This document shows positions 1 through 8,679 of a DNA stretch of 64,000 nt, in pieces; the first letter of the stretch is position 1; each line of letters starts with the position of its first letter. The notes under the pieces were generated by a model. It did not search any database. It saw only the letters and a program-made list of their open reading frames with translations, and was not told where the DNA came from. A program made the position numbers and the translations under genes. Source of the DNA: Chryseobacterium suipulveris. GTDB taxonomy: Bacteria > Bacteroidota > Bacteroidia > Flavobacteriales > Weeksellaceae. The DNA lies in assembly GCF_022811685.1 (NCBI RefSeq), contig NZ_CP094532.1, forward strand, positions 2,009,501 to 2,073,500, written 5' to 3'.

Positions 1-715
1 TATGCTTGATTACCAGTAAGTTATTATCTTTTAGAACATGAGTTTCCTGTTCATCAGAAATATCTTTCAATGGTTGCTTTACAGGATATTCAGGATCTTC
101 CCTGAAATAATTGAAATGAAGATCTGAGTACGTAGAAGTTGCATAGAAAGCTCCAAAAACAGGTTCTACAATACCATCTTCGTAATTCATGTTGTTGGAA
201 AACACCATTAACTGTGTGATGTTGGCAAACTTCCTGAAATGCTTTCTCTTAAACCGAGAGTTTATTCGGCTTCGTTCTGCTAAAACTCCTTCTTTATTAT
301 GGGGTTTCTTGACTTCCACAAAAGCTAAAGGCAAGCCGTTTATCAGAATGGTAATATCTGGGCGAAATTCTTCATCTCCATTTTTGCAAGTCAGTTCAGT
401 TGTGACATGAAAACTATTATTATTGAAATTCTTGAAATCGATAAGCTTTATTCCCGAAGTTGCAGTTAATCGCTGATAAAATTTTTCGCCGATGTCTTCA
501 TAATCCAGTTCAAGGCTGATTTCATCAAGCAACCTCTTTAATTCTTCTACAGAAGCATTTGGATTGATTCTCGAAACACTCTCAATAAAAATTTCTTCAA
601 AAATATTGGTATCTTCTCTTCTGATCTGTTTGGAAAACGGAATATATTTGTATCCCAACTTTAGCAGATGAAGCAAAGCAGGAATTTTTACGCGTGAATT
701 TTCGTTGAAAGACAT
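1..715 (-). CDS. hsdR: Type I restriction enzyme R subunit, N-terminal part (cut by window edge)
   Basis: Reading from the ATG at 715 leftward gives 238 residues with no stop before the window edge, so only the N-terminal nuclease domain is present. The protein starts MSFNENSRVKI. It contains the HsdR nuclease motif: FRPD near residue 120 followed by NGLPLAFVEVKKP near 133, the D...ExK pattern of the type I restriction endonuclease N-terminal domain. In the family this subunit cuts and translocates DNA in complex with HsdM and HsdS, which would lie to the left of the window if present. It is the leftmost gene of a minus-strand defence cluster (Shedu, Gabija) on a mobilizable island. Whether the rest of the gene is intact cannot be judged. 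Confidence 0.88.
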   Translation of the reverse strand, partial: MSFNENSRVKIPALLHLLKLGYKYIPFSKQIRREDTNIFEEIFIESVSRINPNASVEELKRLLDEISLELDYEDIGEKFYQRLTATSGIKLIDFKNFNNNSFHVTTELTCKNGDEEFRPDITILINGLPLAFVEVKKPHNKEGVLAERSRINSRFKRKHFRKFANITQLMVFSNNMNYEDGIVEPVFGAFYATSTYSDLHFNYFREDPEYPVKQPLKDISDEQETHVLKDNNLLVIKH

Positions 716-890
716 CCGTTTTTCTAATGATTAAAACGATAAAGATAAGAAATTCTAAGAATTCTTTTGCAAAGCTCGTTAAGGGAAAATTACTATTGAA
801 AAGTAGGTATTTCTTCTTGTTTAAATACCTCCCATCATTGTAATAAAAAAACCTAATAAATAACTATAAAAGAGATTGAATATTGTGGTT

Positions 891-948
891 TTTTACAAAC
901 ATTTCATAGAAATCGAGGGTTCTGCAACGGCTAATGTTACCAGCCGTT
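891..948 (-). other. Cassette-boundary-like element after the Shedu gene
   Basis: Directly after the TAA of the Shedu-like gene, the minus strand has AACGGCTG, then GTAACATTAG, then CGTTGCAGAACCCTC and TATGAAAT. AACGGCT and AGCCGTT form a 7-bp inverted repeat. The same ordered blocks (AACnGCTG, TAACA, CGTTGC, CCTC, TGAAA) follow the Gabija pair at 2411-2469. No poly-T tract follows, so this is not a plain terminator. The meaning is unknown; a recombination site that moves defence genes as cassettes is one possibility (inference). Confidence 0.4.
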
Positions 949-2178
949 TTATTTTTCAATTTTTATTGTGTCTAATAGGTTTTTCAATCTTTCAAGCAAT
1001 TCGTCATATAAAACAAATTCAATATCCTTAAGACTTTCTCTTAGATTTTTAAATTGATTTCGCTTCTTGTTGGTGTCAAGTTGGTTAGTGTGCCCAATTA
1101 CTATTATGGCTCTTGGATTAATAATATTCACATTCAGCCCCTCTTAAGTTTCTGTTTCTGTTTCGATTTTTATCGCTTTGGCATAACTCAACGCATTTTC
1201 CTTTGATTTTTGTAAGTAATCAGATACTTGCGATATAACCATAGAAACTTCTTTGCTCCAAAACCAGGTTTTGTGACTATTGTCATGTTGTATTAGGGGT
1301 GTACCACTTTTCTTAAGTTCATAAAAGTCAATATAACCATAAATGTCAACTAACACCAAGTCTGGATATTTTGTAATTCCAGTTGCAATATTTTTATAGT
1401 CAATTTTGTGAACATATCTAGTGTCAAATAAAGTAATGTAATCATCAAAGAATTTTTGCCATTCACTTTCGGCAGGATTGTCGTTTAATAGTTTTTCGTA
1501 TTTCTGAATTATCTCTTGCAAGCTCAAGATTTGTGCATTTTTCAACAAACCTGCAGTCATTTTTTTTACTATATGACTTGCCTTAAACTTTCTGGTCGCC
1601 TTTACGTAAAAATTGCCTATTAGTTCAATTTCAGTTGATGTAAGCTTTTCAATCAGCTTGTCATTAAGATTTCTAAGAATTAAATCTTTGTTATTGTTAG
1701 TTTCTGTGAAATCAAAATTTATTGCAGGAAAAATTTCAACGATTAAATTTTTTATTAAAATCTTTTTAGTGTCATTGCAAGCTCGTTGTTCCTGGTTAAT
1801 GCTTGTCAGTAGTTGTTCTAAATCAGCATAATTAATAACTAATGTTTTATTCTTTTTTTCAGACTTTTTATCTTTTGATAAAAGCAGGGCATCTATTTCT
1901 TTATTTTTAAAATTATACTTAAAAAAGTTGTTTAAACTATTTTCTGAAAACCCATAACCAAAAGGACTTATAAAGTTTGGAAAATCGTTAATATTGTCAA
2001 TTATTAGTTTTTTTATTTCTTCGCCTTCAAATTCGTATTCAATTTGTTTACTATTCTTTTTGTAGATAAGTATTTTTTCATTTTTATCGTCTTCTTTGTT
2101 TTGTCTGTAAACGCTTGTAACTTTACCCTTAATGTCTTCAAAGATTAAAAGTTTTTTAGTTTCTTGGATTTGCTTCAT
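949..2178 (-). pseudogene. Shedu-like (DUF4263) antiphage nuclease interrupted by an in-frame stop
   Basis: The ATG at 2178 opens 344 codons that stop at TAA 1146-1144. The same frame then continues without another stop to 949 and encodes about 60 more residues (NIINPRAIIVIGHTN...LYDELLERLKNLL). Those residues match the expected C-terminal end of a Shedu/DUF4263 domain. The catalytic PD-(D/E)xK signature is visible at PDLVLV (272-277) and FYELKK (E287, K289). The stop directly follows a (GAAACA)n hexamer repeat encoding ETETET. Shedu proteins are single-gene antiphage nucleases. As it stands the gene makes a protein lacking its last approximately 60 residues, and a GTG at 1131 could restart translation. 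Inactivation, readthrough or a base-call error would all fit. The gene sits between a Gabija pair and hsdR on the same strand. Confidence 0.72.
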
Positions 2179-2410
2179 TTGTTAGACGCTGTTTGTGTAG
2201 TGTCCTGAAATAGGATGCCATTTTGGTTAGTAATTAATTATATTTTCCATTTCTTAAAGTTAAAAAATTGTGATTGAATGTGAAAAACTCTTTTCCACAA
2301 CTTACTTAACATGGATATTAGCTCGACAAAAAGCAACATCATTCGACGGACAATAAATAAAAACCACTATTAAATTACTTCAAAAGAAGTTGAATTTGTG
2401 TTTTTCTAGA

Positions 2411-2469
2411 GTTTCAAAAAAACAGAGGATTGCGCAACGATTACCCTTGTTGTTAGCAGCAGCTGTTAT
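2411..2469 (-). other. Cassette-boundary-like element after gajB
   Basis: Immediately after the gajB stop the minus strand reads ATAACAGCTGCTGCTAACA, then TCGTTGCGCAATCCTC, then TTTTTGAAAC. Its blocks match, in order, those behind the Shedu-like gene at 891-948. The remaining spacer (2179-2410) is AT-rich and leads into GCGTCTAACAA just before the Shedu start codon, a heptamer that resembles integron core sites. No integron integrase is visible, so any role in recombination is inference. Confidence 0.4.
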
Positions 2470-4488
2470 TTATTCAACTTTTTTTATTATCCAAGTATCA
2501 GTACATAATCCATTTAGTTGCGTATTAATTCTGTCTTGATGGATAGCAATGCAAAGCAAGTCTGTTGGTCTTGAAAAACCGACATAAACCATTTTTGTAG
2601 ATTGTTTAACTCTATCACTAACAGTCGATTGTATTTGCGTTCCTAGGAATTGATCTTTTAGTCGTTGAGATTCATATGATTTAGCATTTGTACCTCGTCC
2701 ATCTTGTTGAAAATATGATTCCAAATATAAAGTCGCACAATGTGTTTGTCCTTTTACTGCGTGAACGCTTGTAATTTCAATTTCAAGACCATCTTCTTTG
2801 TAATGATTGGTAAGGGTTGAAAAATCGTTATTTTCAACAGAAACATCTTCTATATCATTGTTAATAAAGTCATTACTTGCAGAAATGTTTTTATCAAAAA
2901 TAGCAAGTAAAGTCGGAATGTATTCTCTTATGCTACTGCAAACTTCATCTGTTTTTTCTTGGATTATACCGATACACCAATTGTAAAGGTTCAAGTTTAG
3001 TTCATCGTATTTTTTAATATCTTCTTCGTGAATAAAATCAATTAATTTTTTCTTTGTGTATAGTCTGTTGTCTACGGTATTGATGTTTTCCAAACGCAAA
3101 ATTTTCAGGAAAGCGTTCAAAATATTTTTACGCAAAGGTTCTAATGTAGTCTTTTTCTCATAATACATTAGATAACTTTTCAAATTATTATAATCTTGCT
3201 TTGGTTTACCTTTCTCTTTGTTGAAACCTTTGTAATAATCTTCTAAACGTAGCTTAGCTACATTATTTCTACTATCTACATCTTCTTTCCATTCTGTATT
3301 CCAACAGACAACTTTGATAGGCTTTTCTGAATTGACTAAATTATTTTCACGTACAATTTGAGCAAAATAAGGAATGATGTTTCCGATCGTATTATCTTCA
3401 AAAACCAAAATATGTGGTTTTATACTGCACTCGTACTTTCCAACAATATCAAAAGTAGAATCGCTGTACAAAGCAAATTTTTTGACTACATCTGCAATAG
3501 GCTTGCTCAATCTCTGACTCCCGTTAAGTCTTAAAACCTCTGTTCTGTCTTGCCAAATATCTGTTGCTTTAACTGAATTGTAGATTGCTTGGTTTTTATC
3601 GCCTATTCGCTGAATTTTAGAACCGCAGTTTCCTTCTTCAAAAAATACCTTTTCCAGCAAATTGTATTGATGTTTGTCCATATCTTGCATTTCGTCCACA
3701 AACACGATAGCAAAACGTTTTTTCAAAATAGTTTTGATATGAGGAATTTTATGCAAATAAATATCCGCTAAAAAATAGGCATCATCAAAATGTAAAGCGC
3801 CTTCTTTTTGCATTATATTATACTTGAATTTAATAAGCCATTCCCGTATTCTGTTTTTCTCATTGTCTGAGAAGTCTTGCCAATTTCTCCCTCTTCTCGG
3901 TTTTGTAATTTGTAAATTATTTCCATTTATAGAACTTACCAATTTGGTTTCATTATTCTGAAAAGATAATCTGAACGAAAATTGACACTTATTTCCAATT
4001 AGGAAATACTTGGCGTTTTTTTGCTCCTGAACTGTAAAATTGCTTAGGTTGAATTTTAAATATTTTGTTATAGCCTCATCGTAAATCTCATTATCAATTC
4101 TATTTGGTTTCTTCTTGAATTTTGAAACGTAATACGGAATTGCCAAAAATTCATCAACGAAACTTTGAATTGTTCCAATGAAATTGGGATATGAAAAAAG
4201 TTTTGGGCAATGCTTTTGTATTTTTTCTTTAATCTCGTCAATAGCTGCATTGGTATGCGATAAAACCAAAATACCAGAACCATCGGTAAAGGGAAGTTTT
4301 TTTTCTAAAATAATCAACTTTGCTAATAATGCTGTTGTTTTTCCACTTCCTGGGACAGCCTGTAAATCTATGGTGTTGAGATTGCGAATAAATGCCCTGC
4401 GTTCATCGTCAAAAGTTTTGCCCGCAGGTAAAAGTAGCTGTTCGGCATATTGAATATCCTCTTCTGTTATGTTAACATCTTGCGGCAT
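2470..4488 (-). CDS. gajB: GajB-like UvrD/Rep-type helicase of a Gabija system
   Basis: This 672-residue superfamily 1 helicase has Walker A AVPGSGKTT at residues 44-52, a Walker B/DExQ-type motif FVDEMQDM near 262, motif V-like VHAVKGQTH near 574 and motif VI-like VGFSRPTD near 639. It overlaps the upstream OLD-family nuclease gene by 17 bp (4472-4488), so translation is probably coupled. An ATPase/Toprim nuclease followed by a UvrD-like helicase is the Gabija arrangement, in which GajB acts with the GajA complex in defence against phage. The protein seems somewhat long for a GajB, so a related OLD plus helicase system remains possible. Start ATG at 4488. All motifs appear intact. Confidence 0.82.
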   Translation of the reverse strand: MPQDVNITEEDIQYAEQLLLPAGKTFDDERRAFIRNLNTIDLQAVPGSGKTTALLAKLIILEKKLPFTDGSGILVLSHTNAAIDEIKEKIQKHCPKLFSYPNFIGTIQSFVDEFLAIPYYVSKFKKKPNRIDNEIYDEAITKYLKFNLSNFTVQEQKNAKYFLIGNKCQFSFRLSFQNNETKLVSSINGNNLQITKPRRGRNWQDFSDNEKNRIREWLIKFKYNIMQKEGALHFDDAYFLADIYLHKIPHIKTILKKRFAIVFVDEMQDMDKHQYNLLEKVFFEEGNCGSKIQRIGDKNQAIYNSVKATDIWQDRTEVLRLNGSQRLSKPIADVVKKFALYSDSTFDIVGKYECSIKPHILVFEDNTIGNIIPYFAQIVRENNLVNSEKPIKVVCWNTEWKEDVDSRNNVAKLRLEDYYKGFNKEKGKPKQDYNNLKSYLMYYEKKTTLEPLRKNILNAFLKILRLENINTVDNRLYTKKKLIDFIHEEDIKKYDELNLNLYNWCIGIIQEKTDEVCSSIREYIPTLLAIFDKNISASNDFINNDIEDVSVENNDFSTLTNHYKEDGLEIEITSVHAVKGQTHCATLYLESYFQQDGRGTNAKSYESQRLKDQFLGTQIQSTVSDRVKQSTKMVYVGFSRPTDLLCIAIHQDRINTQLNGLCTDTWIIKKVE

Positions 4489-6235
4489 ATTTTATCGCTT
4501 TTACAAGGTAATTAACCGTTTCGTTAGTATCGTCAATATTTAGAATTGTACGAACTTCTTTTGTCAAATCTTCATCAATAACATTTGCAATCTGATAAGC
4601 AATTTCAGTTTTTTTTAATCCTTTGTTGATTAACTTTTTTGCCAACTCTAATTCAAAATCCGCTTCCCAATCCGTTCCTGTGTGTTCAGCTTTTACTGAA
4701 TTCTTAAAAACAGTTGTTAAACTTGCTGACTTAAACAATGAATATTCCAACGTCCAATTTGGCGCAGTAAAATATTGTACGTTGTTTTCAGATTTACGAT
4801 CTTTTGCTATTAGTGCGGTTTGGATTTCTTGTTGAATGGTATTTATATTTCGCTTTACAAAATTATCTCCATTTTTTTCGTATTCTCTAACATCAGAATC
4901 AGTAATTACAGCTACTGGAATTTCCATATTGGGTTCTGCTTGGCGCAAGTAAATTTTTGCATAGTGGTCAAATCCTGTGTGTCCAATGTTCACAATAGAA
5001 ACACCTTTTTCAGTCAAATTTATTCCCAGTGCTTTTGCAATACTTGGGATTAAAATTTCTTCCGCCCAACCCTCGACTAAAATCACACCTTTGGCAAAAA
5101 ACATATTGGATTTTGTGGTATCCAGAAACTTTTCCAAGAACTTGTAATCGTCTGGATTTAATTTAGTGTAATCTTTACCCATTGGGAAAGCATTTGTATT
5201 ATTGCAAATAATTAAGTTCTCCAACTTTACTTTGGAAGCCAAATTCGGACTATGGGTTGTAAGAATGAGTTGAATGTTTTCCTGCTTTTGAAGTGCTTCA
5301 ATCACCTGCATTTGTGCTTGCGGATGTAAATGTGCTTCCAATTCTTCCACCAAGCCCAAACGTAAACCACTCCAATTTGATTTGTTCAAATGAAGTAATT
5401 CTGCAGCCATAAACAAACGGTTCAATGTCCCTAAGCCGGGGTTTATTTCTTCTTTTAAAGACAAAGCAAGTTTTTCAAGTATGCTTTTTATATCGTTTGA
5501 TGTTGCACCAAACTCGGTTTCGTAATCAATTCCGTAAAAATCTTTGATGTAGCCGTCAATTTTATCTTTTATCTGTTTACCAACTTTTGGTTGCCCTTCT
5601 TCATCAAGTTCGTTGAAAAAGCTTTCTAATTCAGTTTTAAGCCCCGAAAAAATTTTCAATAACTCGTTATCGTTTTCTTTCCCTTTAAACGCTTCATCAC
5701 CCAATAGAATTTGAGATAAACGGGAATTTCGTTTTGCAATCAATTCATTTTCGGCATCTCGTAAAGGTTTTAAGTACGTGGCTTTCAGATATTCTTTAGC
5801 TTCTGCAGTCAGTAAATAGCCCTCTTCATCAACACCTGCTTTTACATCGCTTGGCAAAATTTTATCCACTTGCCGTTTTACATCGTAATTGAGTTTCAAA
5901 AATGGTTTAGCTTCTTCACCTGTGCCGTTCCAGCCCAACCATTCTGTAAAATTCTTAGCTTCATTGGGCGTTAAACTGTCAAAAATTAGTTCAATGCGGA
6001 AACGAGATGAGTTAGTGTAAAAGTCTTTGTCGTCAACTCGTATATAATCGTAGCTATGAGTTTTCAACACTAATTTTATTGCATCAATTATGGCAGTTTT
6101 GCCCGAATCGTTTTCGCCAATTATTACATTCAAACCTTTGGTTAGGTTTAAATCTAAATGGGGTGAGGAGAGGTCTATTTCGCCAGTTGTACCAAATTTT
6201 CTAAAATTCCAAAGTTTAATATTCGATAAATGCAT
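4472..6235 (-). CDS. gajA: GajA-like OLD-family ATPase/Toprim nuclease of a Gabija system
   Basis: The protein starts MHLSNIKLWNFRKFG, the usual start of AAA15/RecF-like ATPases. A GTG seven codons upstream (6256) is possible but less like the family. Walker A GENDSGKT is at residues 40-47, Walker B with D-loop region LVEELEAHLHPQ near 295, and an H-switch follows (LTTHSP). A C-terminal Toprim nuclease domain begins with VILVEGWAEE near 387 and has ITDSDVR near 447. In the family GajA is a nucleotide-sensing DNA-nicking endonuclease. About 588 residues is the normal GajA size. It is the first gene of a two-gene operon with gajB. The reading frame is uninterrupted and the key residues are present. 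Confidence 0.87.
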   Translation of the reverse strand: MHLSNIKLWNFRKFGTTGEIDLSSPHLDLNLTKGLNVIIGENDSGKTAIIDAIKLVLKTHSYDYIRVDDKDFYTNSSRFRIELIFDSLTPNEAKNFTEWLGWNGTGEEAKPFLKLNYDVKRQVDKILPSDVKAGVDEEGYLLTAEAKEYLKATYLKPLRDAENELIAKRNSRLSQILLGDEAFKGKENDNELLKIFSGLKTELESFFNELDEEGQPKVGKQIKDKIDGYIKDFYGIDYETEFGATSNDIKSILEKLALSLKEEINPGLGTLNRLFMAAELLHLNKSNWSGLRLGLVEELEAHLHPQAQMQVIEALQKQENIQLILTTHSPNLASKVKLENLIICNNTNAFPMGKDYTKLNPDDYKFLEKFLDTTKSNMFFAKGVILVEGWAEEILIPSIAKALGINLTEKGVSIVNIGHTGFDHYAKIYLRQAEPNMEIPVAVITDSDVREYEKNGDNFVKRNINTIQQEIQTALIAKDRKSENNVQYFTAPNWTLEYSLFKSASLTTVFKNSVKAEHTGTDWEADFELELAKKLINKGLKKTEIAYQIANVIDEDLTKEVRTILNIDDTNETVNYLVKAIKYAARC

Positions 6236-6576
6236 TTTTTGATGAAAAATTTTCACTTGATTTATAGGTTAATATACTTGCTGCTAACATTAGACTAAGT
6301 TCCGTTACTACAATTCATTCGTTTTATTCAAAGATAATTTTTTATCAATAAAACTGAAGCAATGAACTTTAACTTAATAAAGTGTTTTTGTTCTGTTAAA
6401 TTTGCTGCAACGCCATCTGCTTCATAATTCGGAAAATCAAAATACTCTAAACTTACATTCGTGCTTAACAAATACAAACAAAAGAATGAGGACTTTCATC
6501 CTCATTCCATTCGTAGTCTTAGGTATAGCAGTTCCTCAATGTTATGTAAAGATAATAATTTTTGTTTATACAAGGA
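6236..6576. other. AT-rich spacer between the mobilization genes and the Gabija operon
   Basis: No coding region is supported here. Read on the minus strand it holds GGCGTTGCAGCAAA (about 6399-6412), which resembles the CGTTGC block found after gajB and the Shedu gene. About 120 AT-rich bases follow, then AGTCTAATGTTAGCAGC just upstream of gajA. The spacer presumably contains the gajA promoter. It may also mark the left limit of the mobilization genes and the start of the inserted defence cargo. Confidence 0.4.
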
Positions 6577-7131
6577 TCACCTACTCTCAAACCCCTTCTT
6601 AAACTTCATAAACTCTCTACCTTCTTTCGGATAAGCCTTCATCCATTTATTCATCATATCGGTGTTATACTGTAGTTGCTCAAAATCTTTCACTTTGTAA
6701 ATCGAACGACCATCATCCCTGATTTCCTCCAGGATCTGCTGTCGGATTTCGGTTTTGGTGCGAATGCTTTCAGAAAACCATTTTCTTGATATTGTGCCTA
6801 AACCAACTATAGTCAGTACCGTTAGAACCATCATCACTGAAGAATAATATTTCCGAAAATCTTTCCTGTTGAGTTGATCTTTCAGACCATCAACCGAGGC
6901 TTGCGTTTCAGGGGAATGCACTAAATAAACCGTCTTAGGAATTTCGTCCGCTATTTGTTTGATATGGGTTTCCACTTGTTTGAGTTCGGTCAATAATCCG
7001 TTCATAACCGTTATGATTTCCGTTTGTTTTTTGACAAATTCTTGGATGCTTGAAGCGTTTTTCTCATTAGACTGAATTACTTTATTCAGTAATTCAAATC
7101 CATCATTTTGTGGTGTATCTTTATTTTCCAT
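6577..7131 (-). CDS. Mobilization-operon membrane protein with coiled coil
   Basis: This 184-residue protein lies one base after the relaxase stop and is the last gene of the mobC-relaxase operon. A charged, probably coiled-coil N-terminal half (about 1-90) is followed by one predicted membrane segment (YSSVMMVLTVLTIVGLGTI, about 95-113) and a charged C-terminal tail that begins SRKWFSESIRTKTE. Small proteins of this layout commonly follow relaxases in Bacteroidetes mobilizable elements, and none has a function I can name. A role in docking the relaxosome to the membrane or coupling protein is inference. No signal peptide is visible. Confidence 0.6.
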   Translation of the reverse strand: MENKDTPQNDGFELLNKVIQSNEKNASSIQEFVKKQTEIITVMNGLLTELKQVETHIKQIADEIPKTVYLVHSPETQASVDGLKDQLNRKDFRKYYSSVMMVLTVLTIVGLGTISRKWFSESIRTKTEIRQQILEEIRDDGRSIYKVKDFEQLQYNTDMMNKWMKAYPKEGREFMKFKKGFESR

Positions 7132-7132
7132 T

Positions 7133-8044
7133 TTATCTGAATTTTCGTTTTTTCTTTTTTAATAATTCATCGTCGGGTGCTGCAGTGTAGGTGGGTTTCA
7201 TGAATTCTCCTATCATGTTTTCAATCTGTTTTATTGCTGATGGTGATTTCTTCGATTCGTCATTTTGAAAATCACGGCCTGTATTCTGACCGAAACTCCG
7301 TGATTTCTCAAAGTTCTCTTCAAGTTTCAGTTTGATGTCTTTTATCTTGAGTTTGTTCGTGATTTCAGAAAGTTTGTAGCCGGGTTTGTAAATCCGTTCG
7401 GTTTGGTGGTTGATGTCTTCAAACCTCACAATCCGCATTCCCGAAATTCCGTCTTTTACATTGTTTGAAAGCGTCACTCGGAAACCGAGATTTCTCATAT
7501 TCTCAATCAGTTCTTCAAAGTTTTTTGATTTTTGAAGACAAGAATTCAGCGCATTAAACATCTGCCGTTTCTTTTCTATCCCGATTTCAATATCGGTTTT
7601 AAGATTAAGTTCCTTGCAGACTTCGCGAACCGCTTTTCCAAAGATTTCTCCAACCTTGTGCGCTTTTATGGTATTGATGCCGTCCGTATTTACTCTGTTC
7701 ACGATGAAATGAATATGCTTTTGCTTGGTGGAAGAATGAATGTCCAATACCATCTGATTATCATCTGTCACGCCGATTTTCTTTAGTGCTTTTAATGCGA
7801 TGTCGGTCAGTTGATCGTTGGTGAGTTTGTCGCCAATCGACTTCTCGGGAGAAATATATCCGGTCAAAGCCCAGTTCTTGACATTTTTGTTTCTGTCTGC
7901 GACGGCTTTCATTTCCTTGAACTGCAATGCAGGATCCCGACTCATCAGATTGTTCTGATACACGCGTTCCGCAGTTCCCTTGTCATTGCCGTTATATTCA
8001 ATGGCAATTTTGGTGATTCGTCTCGTGGTGGCACTGTTATTCAT
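7133..8044 (-). CDS. Relaxase (MobA/VirD2-type mobilization nuclease)
   Basis: This 303-residue protein has the relaxase motif III histidines in KQKHIHFIVNRVN (H110 and H112), a further histidine in LDIHSST (H103), and Y17 in an N-terminal IEYNGNDKG as the candidate nicking tyrosine. Relaxases nick one strand at oriT and pilot it into the recipient cell. The start codon overlaps the end of mobC (8037-8044), so the two are translationally coupled. A candidate oriT hairpin lies upstream of mobC at 8634-8650. No conjugative transfer genes are in view, which suggests an integrative mobilizable element that borrows a helper's secretion machinery. Confidence 0.85.
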   Translation of the reverse strand: MNNSATTRRITKIAIEYNGNDKGTAERVYQNNLMSRDPALQFKEMKAVADRNKNVKNWALTGYISPEKSIGDKLTNDQLTDIALKALKKIGVTDDNQMVLDIHSSTKQKHIHFIVNRVNTDGINTIKAHKVGEIFGKAVREVCKELNLKTDIEIGIEKKRQMFNALNSCLQKSKNFEELIENMRNLGFRVTLSNNVKDGISGMRIVRFEDINHQTERIYKPGYKLSEITNKLKIKDIKLKLEENFEKSRSFGQNTGRDFQNDESKKSPSAIKQIENMIGEFMKPTYTAAPDDELLKKKKRKFR

Positions 8045-8519
8045 TGGAACTTTGATTTTCGGTTTCTTCAGAATTTTGCCTGTTCATTTTCTCATAGAGG
8101 TATCGGTAAATCAAATCCGTGACTTCTTCAATTTTCCGAAGAACGACTTTCGTATGATCCAGTTTTGAAAACTCACGATGTCGGAGAAGATTTTTAATTC
8201 TGATGAAATTGTTACCGTATTCAAGCAATAACTTGTCGGTTGCAAATTCCTTGATTTTAAGTTCTGTTTCGGTCAAAATTAAGCGGACATATTTTGAAAT
8301 TCTCAGATTGTATAGCGTGGCTTTTTTTTCAATTTCCAGAAACTCTTTTTCCGTTAATCTTGTCGAAATTGTTCGGGTTAATTGATTGGCAGTTTTCTTT
8401 TTCAGACCACCTTTTCTGCCGATGGTCTGGAAGTATTTTTTTCTTTTTTCTAAAGCAGATTTCTGTTCCTCCTGTTTGGTGATTTCACGGATGAAATCTT
8501 CCCACGGGTCTTTTTCCAT
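8037..8519 (-). CDS. MobC-like relaxosome accessory protein
   Basis: This 160-residue basic protein has a lysine-rich N-terminal region and RTISTRLTEKEFLEIEKKA followed by RISKYVRLIL (about 53-87), the ribbon-helix-helix-like segment of MobC proteins. MobC helps the relaxase bind and melt oriT. It is first in the mobC-relaxase-membrane protein operon, and its ATG at 8519 lies about 115 bp from the candidate oriT hairpin. The last bases overlap the relaxase start. Confidence 0.75.
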   Translation of the reverse strand: MEKDPWEDFIREITKQEEQKSALEKRKKYFQTIGRKGGLKKKTANQLTRTISTRLTEKEFLEIEKKATLYNLRISKYVRLILTETELKIKEFATDKLLLEYGNNFIRIKNLLRHREFSKLDHTKVVLRKIEEVTDLIYRYLYEKMNRQNSEETENQSSNE

Positions 8520-8633
8520 TTTGTGTTGTTTAATTTTTTTGTGTTAAATATTGTTGTGTTGTTTATTTCAATTGAAGCGGTTTTAAAAACGTTTTCGACG
8601 ACAGGAGAAAACCAAAAAGTTCCAATTTTGCAG

Positions 8634-8650
8634 TAAGTGCGCAGCGCTTA
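8634..8650. other. Candidate origin of transfer (oriT) hairpin
   Basis: TAAGTGCGCAGCGCTTA forms a 7-bp stem (one G-T pair) with a GCA loop. It lies in the 160-bp non-coding gap just upstream of mobC and the relaxase. A short inverted repeat next to the mobilization genes is the usual oriT layout. The nick site cannot be placed from sequence alone. Confidence 0.4.
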
Positions 8651-8679
8651 TTGTAAACATTGGGTAATTTTTGCACTAA

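Noticed and set aside
189..410. 73-codon plus-strand frame at the left edge
   Set aside because: Antisense of the hsdR nuclease domain.
2179..2410. Integron attC sites around the defence genes
   Set aside because: GTCTAAC and CGTTGC blocks recall attC cores, but orientation and pairing do not fit a complete attC and no integron integrase is seen. Kept only as a cassette-like element.
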